Below, one piece after another: positions 37,361 to 50,589 of a stretch of DNA of 64,000 nucleotides. Position 1 is the stretch's first letter. Every line of letters begins with the position of its first letter. Below the pieces are notes generated by a model, which saw nothing but the letters and a program-made list of their open reading frames with translations, made no database searches and was not told the DNA's origin. Source of the stretch: Metopolophium dirhodum (taxonomy: Eukaryota > Arthropoda > Insecta > Hemiptera > Aphididae); NCBI RefSeq assembly GCF_019925205.1, contig NC_083566.1, positions 31,496,001-31,560,000 on the forward strand, read 5' to 3'. The position numbers were made by a program, and so were the translations under genes.

Positions 37361-37935
37361 ATAATAATAATAATAATATACACATAATCACACGGGATTC
37401 GGTTGGGGGGGCGGGAATTAAGATATTATATTATTATAATTAATTTTATTAGACCCACCCCGTCAGAATTTCGTGCGATAAAGTGTCTATATATTATTAT
37501 GATAGTCATGCATATGCGCGTGCGTATACAATTGGTATCGAAAGTATAATATACTAGCTATTACCTACCTACTAAATATAGCGTTGATGTTCTGGTTATG
37601 ATTAGACGCAGTAGCGCACACAGGATTTTTTTCGACGAATTGGAGTGTTGTGTTCCATATAGTAATCAAATTGGTTAGGTTAAAATAATTTTCACAAAGG
37701 AAAACATTTTCTGAGGGGTAGGAGGTTGTTACCATTTAACACTCCCCCCACTAATTCGAAGCATATTACCATTGTACATGTAATGACTAATATATTTAGC
37801 TTAACGACAGGCAGGGGCAAATTGGTGACCCGCGTCCCGTTTTTATCCGGACAGGGATGCTTTTTAAAATTTATAAAACAATTAAATATACATTTTTGGA
37901 AAAAAATCTTAACTTTTACAATATTGTTTATAATT

Positions 37936-38160
37936 GTGATATTTAAAAAAAAAAAATATTTTTATCAGCATCGGCAACTATGGTCATTAGCATTTCTTAG
38001 GGGTGTTACGGTCGGTTGAATAACACGTGTATGTGGTTCGAAGGTTCGTCACTTAAAACCCGGGTTATCACACATACAGGAGCTAGCGACACCGGCCGAT
38101 GCTAGACCTCAGAACACGTTAGTGACTGAGGCCAACCACCGAGCCACACTAGGTCTCCCA
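37936..38160 (-). mobile_element. tRNA-derived SINE, copy 2
   Basis: On the minus strand it begins GGGAGACCTAGTGTGGCTCGG, whose TGGCTCGGTGG string resembles a tRNA A box. It ends GCTAATGACCATAGTTGCCG and a T/A-rich tail. The 3' end is shared with the SINE at 11669; the heads differ. Confidence 0.5.
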
Positions 38161-38164
38161 ATTC

Positions 38165-39265
38165 TGATATTATATGAATTCTTCAATTGGTAATGATACT
38201 GATGATCGATGTAGCAGATCATACATTACCACTATACCTATTACCTATTACCTATTGCCAATACACTGTCCATTATGCATTTTTTCTCTATTATCATCGA
38301 TATTAGATAATATTATAATGCACTATCATCAACAAATTGCAAAAAGTAAGATTATTTTCTAAAAATGTTGATTACTATTAAATATTAAAAGTTTTTAGTA
38401 CTAGAAAGTTTTTCAATTGTAAGGGCATAGTTCATTTTTTATAGTATTATTTGCTTGTAACGCCTTTTTAATGATTAATACAATATTCTTAATATTATAA
38501 ATATCGATAAAATTAAAAATAAGTGGGATTTTAGTCTCGTTGCGTTCGGTACTTAAATATTTAATATTAATTATACTTCAGGCTTTCAGAGTTCATGCAA
38601 CGTAGGTATACGTTTCTATTGTAATTATAATTTTCGTTATTAGTTAAAACCATAATGTTTTATAAATATAGTTAAAACAACTTACGGTTTCTGCCGACTG
38701 TCAAAATAATAGAAATAAATTATATCGACAAATTAAAAAAAGAATAGACGTGAAAAATTGAAAGTCGAAATACTTGTTAATATTTCACATTGTTTATGAC
38801 TTACCTAACCTTAATTTAAAATAAAATAACTAAAATGTTCAATATTAAGCAAATCCCTAGATTTACTTTATAAAAAAAGAACAAGTAGGTACTTATAGGT
38901 ACTTTATAATATCCAGTTGTTTTTTGTTTTAAAGTTCATAATTTTGTTATGTTCAGTACACAACAACATGCATATTTGGTGTTTTTTCCAATAGCATTGA
39001 AGTTCGAGCCCTAGTCGTTGTTTTAAAAATATTAATCTGAAAGTCAGAATTCTACGAAAATAAACGATTACAGAGGTAATACAAGAGCGGTTCACGTCAA
39101 ACCGAAATAAAAAAGCACCCTGTACGGCTGTATACCCACACCAGGTTGGTAGGGTACCTAACCCAACCTCACCAGTATATTATTATAACGCATTAACGCG
39201 TTTAGATACTGCAGGTTGGATACAATCATAATATGCGATATTATTTTTCCGTCGTAATTTTTCTA
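38165..39265. other. AT-rich filler
   Basis: No gene recognised. Confidence 0.4.
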
Positions 39266-39269
39266 TTCT

Positions 39270-39925
39270 TTTTTCTTTCTTTCGCGGACGACCGCCTTGA
39301 CCCGGTTTTTTCCACCGCGCGAGAGAACGGCCGCATCATAGTGTAGTTGTAGGTACATCATTTAATGTACCTATACAGTGTTATGTATTATGTTTCTTCC
39401 CCCGAAGTTCGGCCGATCACATTAATAATAATATTAAATAGTAATAATACGATCACGGAGTCTCCGGCAAGCGCGAGCGCGCGTGTGTGGGTGGGTGGGT
39501 GGGGGGGCGCCGGCGAGAGAAAGGAAGACGACACCCTCGACGTGTGTGCGTCTGGAAACATCATCATCGTAGTCGCTGTCGTCTCCTCCGTCGTCCATTC
39601 ACGTCCGTAATCGCGAGTTGGAAACACTACCGGTGCCCGAGCTGCGACTATTACTGCTATTATTATACTCGCCGATAATACTTAGCGCCGCGGCCGACGC
39701 GAACACAGCACACACGTTACATACATAATTTCAATATAATATTGTATTATAATATATACCTATACGGCTAGTCGACGACGTGTCTTGTGCCGAATTCAAT
39801 CGACTCGACGGATACCACACACCACCACACGCACCGTGGTTGCCTACATCGGCATAGAGTATATATTATATATTATATACGCCCCCGCACTCGTCGAACC
39901 GATCCGCCGCATATTTACTAAACCG
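39270..39925 (+). promoter_or_regulatory. CpG-rich promoter region with non-coding first exon ending at a GTAAGT donor
   Basis: A 650-bp patch rich in CG dinucleotides stands out in the AT-rich surroundings (CGCGCGAG, GGCGCCGGCG, GCGCCGCGGCCGACG and others). It ends with AAACCG|GTAAGT, a near-consensus plus-strand donor at 39926-39931. No convincing coding frame crosses it, so it is best read as promoter plus untranslated first exon. The start exon at 62550 is the nearest good plus-strand partner, which would imply a 22.6-kb first intron. The transcription start is not resolved. Confidence 0.45.
39489..39507 (+). promoter_or_regulatory. G-quadruplex motif
   Basis: Four G runs of at least three separated by single T bases (GGG T GGG T GGG T GGGGGGG). 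It lies in the CpG-rich promoter/5'UTR patch on the strand of the proposed transcript. Confidence 0.6.
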
Positions 39926-39931
39926 GTAAGT

Positions 39932-42900
39932 GCCAAGTCGATAACTAGATAATAATATTATGATTATAATGTTTGATCTGTATGATATGTGTACACGGGC
40001 CATCTCGTACAATAATTATAGACGTATCGTATTATATCCATATTATATATAAAATACTCGTTTTGTATATTATACACCTACATATTATTATTATATTAGG
40101 TAGATATTATATTATATCGATGACATCGAACCACAGCCACCACACAATATCGATATGCATGTATTGTGTACCTATGTATTATGTGTTACATAAAAAGTTA
40201 TTTTGGGTTTTCAGCCGATGTACTTTTATTAATTGTTCGTGTTATTAAATCGTTGTTATCACCCATACTACAAAATATATAGGTGGGCGCCTACCTATAG
40301 TTGATCGATTATCGTAATAATATAGACATTGCAGTGTTAAACAACATAACGTTTATTTAATGCTTTTTAAAATAATAACATTATCATAGGTACCTACCAT
40401 ATCCACACATAACTGCACAATATGTAAATTCCAATTTGGTCGGTTACTGTTCATATTTTACTGAAAAATGTATGTAATACTTTTTATCAAAATACTTATT
40501 TCTAATTTACGATTTGTTTTGTGATTTGTACCGTAAAAGTTCACCAATATGCATTTATTCGTTTCAGTCGATATAGCGAAAACCAAAAAGTTTTATGTCT
40601 AGATTAGACCATATTTTCTTTAAATTAGATTATATAAGTATAATGCGTAGCATAATATTATTTTTATGTGTTTTTAAGTGATATGACGTGTACGCCGTTT
40701 GGTAATTGTCCTAAATACGAAATATTTTTTTGGTTGCAATAAATCGCTCAAATTACGGTAATTTTCAGTATGATAGTTATGGTATACCATTATGATACGT
40801 ATTTTAAATAAAAAAAAAAGTAATAATATGCTCTGAATAAGTTTATATTACATATTTCTTCGATTTTGTTTTGAAACGACTGTTCAGAATATTACGATGA
40901 ACTAATTATTATTGTATTTGGCCACGATTTGTACTGTGAATCACTGCACGATTATGACCACGGAATAAGGGCATCGCAGAACCCTGTAGTTTGGAAGCAT
41001 CATGACTGAAGCGATTCACGATAAATGTACTTTCAGTTTTTTTTTCTTCAACCAGTATACAATAAAACAAAACCTATTCGATATCAAATAATATGATCTG
41101 TGGTAAACATAGTGAAGTAGACGTGCTTAGTTACTTTATATTTCGAAAACAATACCGGAGGGCTCCGTTTGTAGTTGTCAATTCGTTTTGTGTTTTAATA
41201 ATTTATTATATAATATTGTACATAATATATATGTATATTATGTTTTGTAATTTTGTCGCTTTATGTCCTGTTTTTTTCGTAATCATTTAGTATTTTAGTG
41301 TGCTAAAATCATTGTTTAAATTTTAGATAGGTAATTTGGTTTTTATATTAAAGACATAATATTATCCTTTAAGTAGTTATACACTAAAAAGATTATAAGA
41401 TGCAAGCTGTTGAGCGGAATGTGAAAGATATTATAGAGAAAAAAGGTTTGTTTATCGGGATGGTCTAGAAAGCTATAACTTTCCACAAAAAAATAATTTA
41501 ATCAAACAAATTATAAGATAGTACCTACTTAGTAGGTATATTATTTGTATTATATTAAAAGTCCATGACTGAAAAACTTAATTTAGGATTTCAATAATTT
41601 GTATTATAATCAAAATTAAAAAAAAAAACCAATACCATAATACATTATTTGCATATAATATGTGGAGTGTTATAACTTCGAAAGATTTTTTTTTGTATTA
41701 CAATAAATAATCAAAATGTAAATTATTTTTAAAATGTAGTGCAGTTGTGTTTTTGAGAGATTATTTGTCATTGTACAATAAATAAATGATTTATCCAAGT
41801 TGGATTATTTCCAAACGTATTAAATTGCCAAAACAGGACAGAACGATGCATATAGTGTTATTATGAGTGCTGGTATAGTTGCTTATTAAATACTCTACGC
41901 AAACACAATAGACGTACTATTGAGAATGAGACTACTTTTCACGCTCACCTTAATGAAATATGTATAACAATTTATTTCCCTCTGATCCGGAGGCGTATTA
42001 AGTTTAAACGAAATAGTTGCTTCAATAAGTTATATAATGTTGTATACAGTACTTCTTTACCCATACTACTAATAACAATGGTCAATATATCAAAAAAAAT
42101 ATATCTTTATTGGTATAAATTTCAAGAGAAACGACCATACAAAGAATAATATCCATCGCACAAATATAAAATATTATTTCTGAACGTTTTTAACGAACAA
42201 ACATCAATAGGTAATAAAAACAAAGTTTACTTAACTTATAACGTCTCCGTAACAAATAGAATATTTAAATCTGTTTGTTTGTAACTCAGCAATTGTTTGA
42301 ACTAGTTGTTTAAGTATTGCATTAAGACGTAATATTTAAATACGATTAATCGACAAGATTATTTAGTCTATGGTATTATTGAAGCGTTAATACAATAGAA
42401 TTATTATGAATAGGTATGATATGTTTTAATAAACTGTGATTGTTAAATTGTTAATTAGGGCATCAAAATATTACTTAATCCAAAATAGTTTTCCTATTAC
42501 GGTGCATGCATTATGTATCTATGATATTATAATATGTATTATGTGATTTCAAATATATCTAAAATTTAAAAAAGAGGGATATCAATATATTTTTTCCTTA
42601 ATATTATATACTCAGTACTCATAATGAAATTGCTGTTTACGGCACTTCTAATACTTCATACTTAGTTTAATTTACCACGATGAAAATACACGAACGAGGT
42701 TCAAGATTTCCCATTCAACATTGAATTTAAATTTAGAAATTAATACATTTAGAGTATTTTAAAGATTTTGAAACTTGAAACCATCTAATTAGTGGTTATG
42801 AAAGTTAAAAATGTGACCAAAGGACTAACCGAACTTAACGAACCAACAGTTCACATTATTGGAGGCAATCATAAAAAGTCATCACAAGAACCGTTTATAA

Positions 42901-45900
42901 ATGTCAAAAATATTAATATTATGATATTATGGATTAACGTTAACACAAATATACGAAAAACCTCGTTTTGATATCATTTTACCAAAGTTAATAATAAATA
43001 AAATGTATAATTGTATATTAAAGTTCAAAGATTTTAATTTTTAAGACAGTTCTTAATTTTTCTTTAGATAATTTTATTTTTTTTTTGTTAATTATTACAT
43101 TTAAAAACTAAATGCGTTTATTTTTGAATTTAATAGTAGTAACTTTAAGGTATGGTAAAAAATAGTACATTTTCACACAACCAATCCAAAATTGATGTTT
43201 AGATTATAAATTATTTATACTTTTGCGTGATAAACTATTATATTACCTATGTGTATCAACAAGTGTCGAATAAAAGCTTACGTTTTAATTACATTTTTTG
43301 ATTAATTTGTTCATTAGATTCAAAATTATAGCAATAGAATTAGATTCTATCATAAATCTAAGTCGACGAGATAAAAAGAAAACTAAATAGGTACCTACTT
43401 ATCTAAGTTATGGTTCAAATATTTATGGTCACGGGGTTTAGAAGTAACGTATCGTATTATTTTAAAACCATCTAAAATTGATCCCGTATAGGATTAAGCC
43501 TAATATCAGGTGCTCACATTATGACCGTTTAAAGTTATTATGGTTCTACTGGCACGTGTTCGAAAATAGTAGTGAACCGGTTGTAATCGTTCGGCATTAA
43601 TAAAATGGCTCCAAGCGTTTCCACGCCGCGTACGCATGAAAACTATAATGTGAATTTCATTTATCATTATTTCCAGTGCACTTGCGGCTTCCCCGGGGTT
43701 ATACCTATATTATATGAAATATCCGTGACGTATACTTACGTGTTGATAAAGACCAGCTTGCTCATTAACCAACTGTGGTGACCTATGCTCGATTTTAGTT
43801 AGTCAAACACGTGCGCTTATAACTAATCGATTGTTACACTGTAAACCCATCAAAAATCGTTTTTATTCTCTACTGTTTACGGTTTGAATCCGTTCAAAAA
43901 TACAAATTATATAACTGTATAAAAATGGCAAGGTTTGATTAGATAATATACGTATGTGTGTTATAATATAAGTAAACATCGAATATTTTCGGGAATAAAT
44001 TAATTCATATTAAACTTTTTGCACATAAAATATATACTCAATAAAACAAAATATTTTCAATTTTCTTATTATTATCTATTAATTATTAGTAGGCATAATG
44101 TAACCATTAATAATAATAATATAAACATAATATTATGTATTGGAAGTATATAAGCAGTACAACTTTCGTGCCCATCAAGTAATATTCAGCTTGTCGTTAA
44201 AAAGTAGGAAATTATTTGGGGGAAGGAAATAGGCTAAACATAAAGAGTAACTGGCCACTGCGTGATTGTTGGGCACTATTTTGATTGAAAGGAAAGTATA
44301 CAAAAATAGTTGTGTCATGTTTTGTGAATCAAAGTAGTTGACTATATAGGAAATAATTCGTAACAACAAACAGTATAATATTTATCCAAGTTGATTATGA
44401 TGAAAATCAAAAAATATGGTAGGTTTATCAAGCTGTGACATAACTTTATGGCATACATATTTTAATAGTTTAAATTATGATAAAAATCATAAATATTGGT
44501 TAATATATTATTTATACAGGTATACATAGTACATAATATGGAGTTGTGGCTGATGACTAAAAAAGTATTATAAATATTATAATATTATTTATCATGGTTT
44601 AAAATTTTAATTTCTGAATAATTTATAGGTATAACCTAGTGATTTAGTTTAAATGTGATATTTAGTTCATTGTTATATTATGTTGTAAGTGTAAAATATT
44701 ATTTAATTTAGAATTTATATGATTATCACCAGTATTAATTATAAAATATTTATGTTTATCTTACGATTTTTATAGTTATAAGTACGTATAACCAATAATA
44801 AATTATAACTATAATCATCAACATAATATAATATATTATATTATATATAAAATGTTTTAATTCCATACCTATTTTTGTAATTTATTTTTTACATAATTAA
44901 TTATTTTTTTCAGTTTATATACGTTGGTATTAGACATAATGTCCTGTAAAAAAATGGTTTAAAATTAGATTAAATCTTCCAACTCAATGACATTATAATG
45001 TTAGGTATGTATACAAAATATGTTCAAATCTTGCTTTTATTTTAGGTAGGTATTAAAAAAATTATATTATGACCTTAAAAATACAAATACACTAATGATA
45101 TTTTTATATAATATGATACTGTATCTAGGTCCACGGTCCTTTATAATTATTGTCTAAGAGTACATTTTTTTCCTATCAGACTCCGTAATTTTGTCGTGAC
45201 AAATATAAATCCAAATTATTCTCGCTAAACCCATCAGTCTCGGAAGGATTTCAATTTGTAGTCCAACACGTCCCCAACATATAATTAGTGCAAGGATTTG
45301 CATTAGAAATTTGTATTATACTTTGAACTTATTGTTTGTTGTTTTATTTAATTTAATTTGTGGGGTCGAACGGTCGGCCTCCAACTGTCATGGATGGAAT
45401 GCTGAAGATTCTCTCACTTCGCTCTAATGACGTTTCACAACTTCTTTCTTATCGCGATAATGTTTGCTTTTGTTTAAGAAAAAAAAACTGTGACACCGAA
45501 TCCCCGAGAACTGCCTCTATATTTCATAACACAGCAAAATCCACGGCTTACATTTTGATATTTAAATTATAAAAACAAGATTATTACATGACTAATGTAG
45601 TACAATCGGAGAAACAAAGTAAAATTATCTGTTAAAAGTTTCTCACGTTATTTTTATTCTCACCTATAAATTATACTTACTATCGAAGAAAGGCTGGATT
45701 GCGTGATATAAACTTAACAAGTTACATTACATTAAATACAATTATATTATTATGGATAAACTAGTACATAATATACTAACATTTAAAGAACAATTAAATT
45801 ATTGAGTTTATTTTATTGAGTATGGTTTACGTACATTACTAAAGAATATAAATACTGATTCACTTGTTAAAAAAACACTCAATATTTGAACTGCTTATAA

Positions 45901-47740
45901 TATTTAAGTAACGATTTCATACTAAACCATTATATAGACAAATAAACTACGAGTATTTGTAGCTAACAGTTTTCGGATACAATATTACTTTTATTTTCAT
46001 AAACCACTTAATTTTGTATCTATAATTTCAAACAAATTCGCAGTGAATGTTCAAGTATTTTTAAAGCCTTGGAATTGTATTTAATCAATTTTTAAATTAT
46101 TAATGTCCAAAAAGCATCAATACAAAATAATGTATTTTATCATAATCCTTCAATTAATAGAATGACCTCCATTATCAATGATTGAAAAGAAATTGCTTGC
46201 CAATATTTGCTTTTATTATTAAATATATAGTAACTATCCATGTGGCTATATATTATAAATATTTTAGGACAATTACGTAAAAATAATATTCAAAATTATA
46301 TACTTCAAGCTTTCTAAATTAATTTTGAGTTTAAAAAACAAATCATTATTCCATTATTATTTGTTTATGTGTAATTATTGCCTTATATTTTTATAGAGAC
46401 ATTTTTCTCATAGTACTTACTTAATAAAGTCCCTCTTTATTATGTACCTATTATATTATTAGATATGATATGCGAAAAAGCACTACATTTTCTATTTGTT
46501 TATTAATTAAAAAATACATTTTTAATTATTTATGTTGGTACTTACCTCATAAACTAAGTTCTTTTTTGGTTTCGTAGTATTTATTAAAAACCTGTAATTA
46601 AATGAACGAGTGTTGGGTAATTATATACATGTTATATGGTTGAACCATTACAGCTAGTTGATGAGTTGATCCGTTTTTGGATTATTTACGTACCCACCTA
46701 ATGGATTTGGCAAATTAATTACATGAATTCATTATATGCGCATACAACTGTAACTCACTTGTAACGGCAGCCTATTATAATTTATTTCAATAAAACAGTA
46801 ATCATATTTATAACGTATAGGTACATGCAGCCTCCTATCGTCAGGTCACGCTTCATCGTAATTTTTCAAATCGCTAAAACGGCCCTCTGAACAGCTACCA
46901 CTTCTACTAACCGTGCGTTTAGGTCACCACGTCTGTAAATTAAATGTTATTACTATATATATATTATTACTGTATTATAATAATAATGCGTATGACGGAT
47001 TAAGTAACATACGTGCCAATCGTGATTAAAATTCGTCGTTCATGACCCATTTGATCCATTAAATAATAAAACATTCAAGTTGCCCAAGTGCGCGTATACC
47101 CACAGCTAAGGCACTAACAAAAAGAATTGCTCGTGTTGTGTACTTGTATACCACGCGTGTGATTAGAAATATAATATTAGGTATATAGTTTTCATCAGTT
47201 TCCACTTTTCAGTAAATTCGCGAGCAAACAATGATTAAATACTGGGATATTGAAATACCAAAATCAGTGATTACAAAATACCTTACCTACAATCAACCAT
47301 ACAGATATTAAATCATTGGTGGACTATTTATTAACCTATATCTATTACTTAGAACTATTATGTTGTACCATAATGTATATGAGGTATGGTTAAAGTCTTA
47401 AACTTGATTTTTTTTATTTCCGTTATCCGAACAGTCGTATATTATTCTAATGAATGTGTACAATTATTTAAATTATGATTACGCAATTACACTACGTAAT
47501 TATTATTTTAAATTATAATAACAATTAGGTACCTATTATATGCAATCAAATGTAACGAGTATAAAAACATAGATGCAAATTTAAAGGCAGGTAAAAAAAA
47601 GTGCCGGGCACATTAAATGTGCAAGATCAAACGTGTGTATATATTTTATACACGCTTTGAAAACTTGGGAAATTCAAGAAAAGAATAATAATTATTATGA
47701 AAAACGTATATCTGAACAAAATTTAATTATTTCCGCGTGG
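39932..47740 (+). other. Proposed long first intron, 5' part
   Basis: AT-rich DNA between the non-coding exon and the MITE at 47750. I see simple A/T palindromes and short homopolymers, no recognisable gene and no long repeat. Three exon-like islands on the minus strand (43740-43782, 46546-46591, 46868-46932) are discussed under findings. Confidence 0.4.
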
Positions 47741-47749
47741 GTGTAATGT

Positions 47750-47882
47750 CAGTGGCGGTCAAACGAGGTTGGGGGATGAGGGGGTAGATGCCCTGTGACC
47801 TTTTTTTTAATGTTTTATATCTGATAAATTATATTTTTAGTAATTAAGTAGTGCATGTTAAAAAATCATTTGACCGCCACTG
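47750..47882. mobile_element. 133-bp hAT-like MITE
   Basis: The left end CAGTGGCGGTCAAAC and right end (complement of CAGTGGCGGTCAAAT) form inverted repeats of the CAGTGGCGG type seen in hAT elements. The interior has G-rich then AT-rich sequence. Flanking duplications are unclear. Confidence 0.6.
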
Positions 47883-47889
47883 GTAATAA

Positions 47890-49620
47890 ATAAATATTAA
47901 ATGCAACTATTAATCGGACTATTTTAAATTATGTATAATGTATACCGATTTAAAAATATCGTAATATTATAAAATCTATGGTAGGTACCTATTATATGCA
48001 TTACGAATAAATTATCGATTTTGTGTTTGAATGGCAAATAATAAATTCTAATATCCGGGTACTACCTGCTATAGCTACTATAATATATATTTTTGTTTTA
48101 TATTTTAAGAAAAAGTGTATCAGATAACGACGTTTATATTTTAAATATTTTCTAAGTATTTTTCATTAAGTCATAATACAACTTATCTTATCGTTAAATT
48201 TTTATTTATGCATCATTTTATTTGAAAATTTCACTAGGTACCGCATGTTATACATTTCAATTTACTTGATTAAATAAAAAAAAAAATATATTAACATTTG
48301 TGGTTCGAATAAACACCCACAAGGAGACTATTTAACTGCTAATACACCGACAATAACGACAAAATATTACATAAACACGTTAGTTCAAGTAAAGCGTGTG
48401 TGGTTTTTTTTATGGTAAAGAGCTTTCAACGTTTATTCCATTATATAGAGTCATGTATAGAATAGTATATGAGTATATCAGCTGTACTAAAATCCACCAA
48501 GTTCTCAAATCCGGTCGTAAATCGTACGGACTTCACTGATTGTATCAAAAATAAATTATTTACTACCGGCCGATAAAATACACGACTGCAGTGAAACCAT
48601 AATGAAACCGCTGCAGTAGGTTATATGGCTGTTGCGTCACGCCAAACTGGAAACGCAATAAAACACAATATTTTTAGATAACCCATCATAAGGGATCGTT
48701 GCACGGACATTGATTACCTATACTATTATTATTATCATTATAGGACATAATATATTTAAGTATACCTATAACTATACCTGCCTAGTACTGCAGTGAGCCG
48801 ATTATGAACCATTGTGTCTGCTTGTTGTGTAACTGACGAGGTATATAGTCTCGTCGGAAGCACGAAAAAATGTCACGGGTAAGAAACTACATAGGTATAA
48901 GAATTAATAAACAAAAACCTGTTATTTTTTCCGAACGTCCATTTCCCCGATCGTCGTGACTGCCGGTTTTTTAAAAATATTTTTACTCTTCACAAGCACA
49001 TAATGTAATAATATTATGTATATGACTTTATATGACATATTAAATACAGTGGTCTCCATGGCTTATTATAATCGCGTTAAATGTTATCAATCGTTTATTG
49101 TTATTGAAAAGTCTAAGTACGGGCCGAATGTGTGCCAATATAATAATATGTAAATAGTAAATTACCTGAATCAATTATTTTGTGATGAATAATAGAGGTC
49201 GACGCGTAATGTTATCAGTTTGAGCATCATAATATCAATGAATACGTACACACTATCGAAGTTACTGTTTAGTGTCTTATAGCTTATAATACAAATATCG
49301 ATATTCGATACACGGGCAAACTTTTACGTGTTGGTTGTACCGAAATACACTTTGCGTATATACACTATAGTGGAATGATAGTTGAGGTAAATATATTTAT
49401 ATATATTGCGTGCATGTCGTGTGTATTGAAGTGTAAAAATGATTGAAAAACGAAGTAGGTACTTAGTATAAAATATAATTCGTACGTATTTCCATTTTAA
49501 TTATTTTTTTAAAATTAAATTAGTATTAAACTATGTTTATTTTAAATAATAAACAAATTTTATAACTACATAAGTATTAGATTCAATATCCAATGGTAAT
49601 ACACGTAACATAACATTAAT
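47890..49620. other. Intronic AT-rich filler
   Basis: No gene recognised. A GGGTAAGAAAC donor-like site at 48888 follows an ATGTCACG string but has no supported exon. Confidence 0.35.
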
Positions 49621-49628
49621 ACAATTTT

Positions 49629-50010
49629 AGATTCCGAGTGGAGCGATCGATGTATGGATTTATTTTAAATAATGTATGTTTTTTTAATTTTTGTGTCTGT
49701 TATCACCGTTTGGAGTTGTAAACATTTTTAGATTTTCCATTTCGATGTCTTTATAGTAGAAAAGTGAATTTAGTTGGTATTTTGGGTGGTTAAAAGTAAA
49801 ATGCTAAGTACTCCTCTTAATAATTCCGAAAAAAAAGATAAACGAACATTTATATAATTTACGCAAAATCGTTTTTTGGAAAATTGATTTTCTTATTTTA
49901 TTGTAATTCAAAAACGAATAACCGTAGATATTTAAAATATTCGCTAAATGTTTATTTTAGCATCTTCTATACATGCTATAGTTTTTAAAATAGTTATACT
50001 GTTTTTTATG
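49629..50010 (+). repeat. R1 family copy, 5' part
   Basis: Head TTTTAGATTCCGAGTGGAGC, then the GTGTCTGTTATCACCG box, the AGTGAATTTAGTTGGT box and the AAAAACGAATAACCGTAGAT box as in other R1 copies. The tail is missing. Confidence 0.55.
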
Positions 50011-50304
50011 TATTTATAAATACTTGACATTTTTGAAGTTTTTCTTCTATACAAATGTCAAAATGTAATGCAAAGTTATGTGCATGAGCGGTTACCTTCT
50101 TTCTCCCTTTTTTAAATTTGACAAACGTTTTGTTGTTTTTTTCAATTTTGTTTAGTGTTATCTTCCAGTTTATGTTATCAGTTTGATCAGTAGGTACCAA
50201 AGCGATTACCTACTATAAGCGACGACCACTTTATTTTTATATTATACTATTATATTATGTATTTTAATATTATAACATCTTGAACTATTATAGAATAATC
50301 CTTT

Positions 50305-50580
50305 GGGGGACGGAGTGGCCGAGCGGTCTAAGGCGTCAGTTGCGACGCACACCGACACTGGTTCGATACCTCGACCACGGGTGGCATTTTTCTTCGGGCA
50401 AGTCACGGTGTCCGGAGAACAAGTGCCGCCATCCCCCACCCGGTCATGGCAGATACCTACGGGTACCCACTTGAAAATCTGTCAAAACTACACACGCGTG
50501 TTTACACCTACTGTTCCTTCCCCCGCAGTTTAAAAACCATCCAATGCCGCAGGTTAACTAATAAAAAAAAAAAAGAATAA
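50305..50580 (+). mobile_element. tRNA-Ser/Leu-like SINE, copy 3
   Basis: The head resembles a class II tRNA: A box TGGCCGAGCGG (50316-50326) and B box GGTTCGATACC (50360-50370), spaced as in a pol III promoter. A tRNA-unrelated body and a poly(A) run (50563-50574) follow. A simple tRNA gene is excluded by the absent matching acceptor end and the long A-tailed body. This copy has the best-preserved promoter of the three. Confidence 0.75.
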
Positions 50581-50589
50581 ACCTTCAAG

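Noticed and set aside
43679..43790. Plus-strand exon after ATTATTTCCAG reading CTCGFPG, EGF-like
   Set aside because: Only one short cysteine motif, no donor, a stop after 34 codons, and it overlaps an equally weak minus candidate.
50305..50380. Functional tRNA-Ser or tRNA-Leu gene
   Set aside because: A and B boxes are present, but the acceptor end does not pair cleanly and a non-tRNA body with a poly(A) run follows, so it is a SINE.
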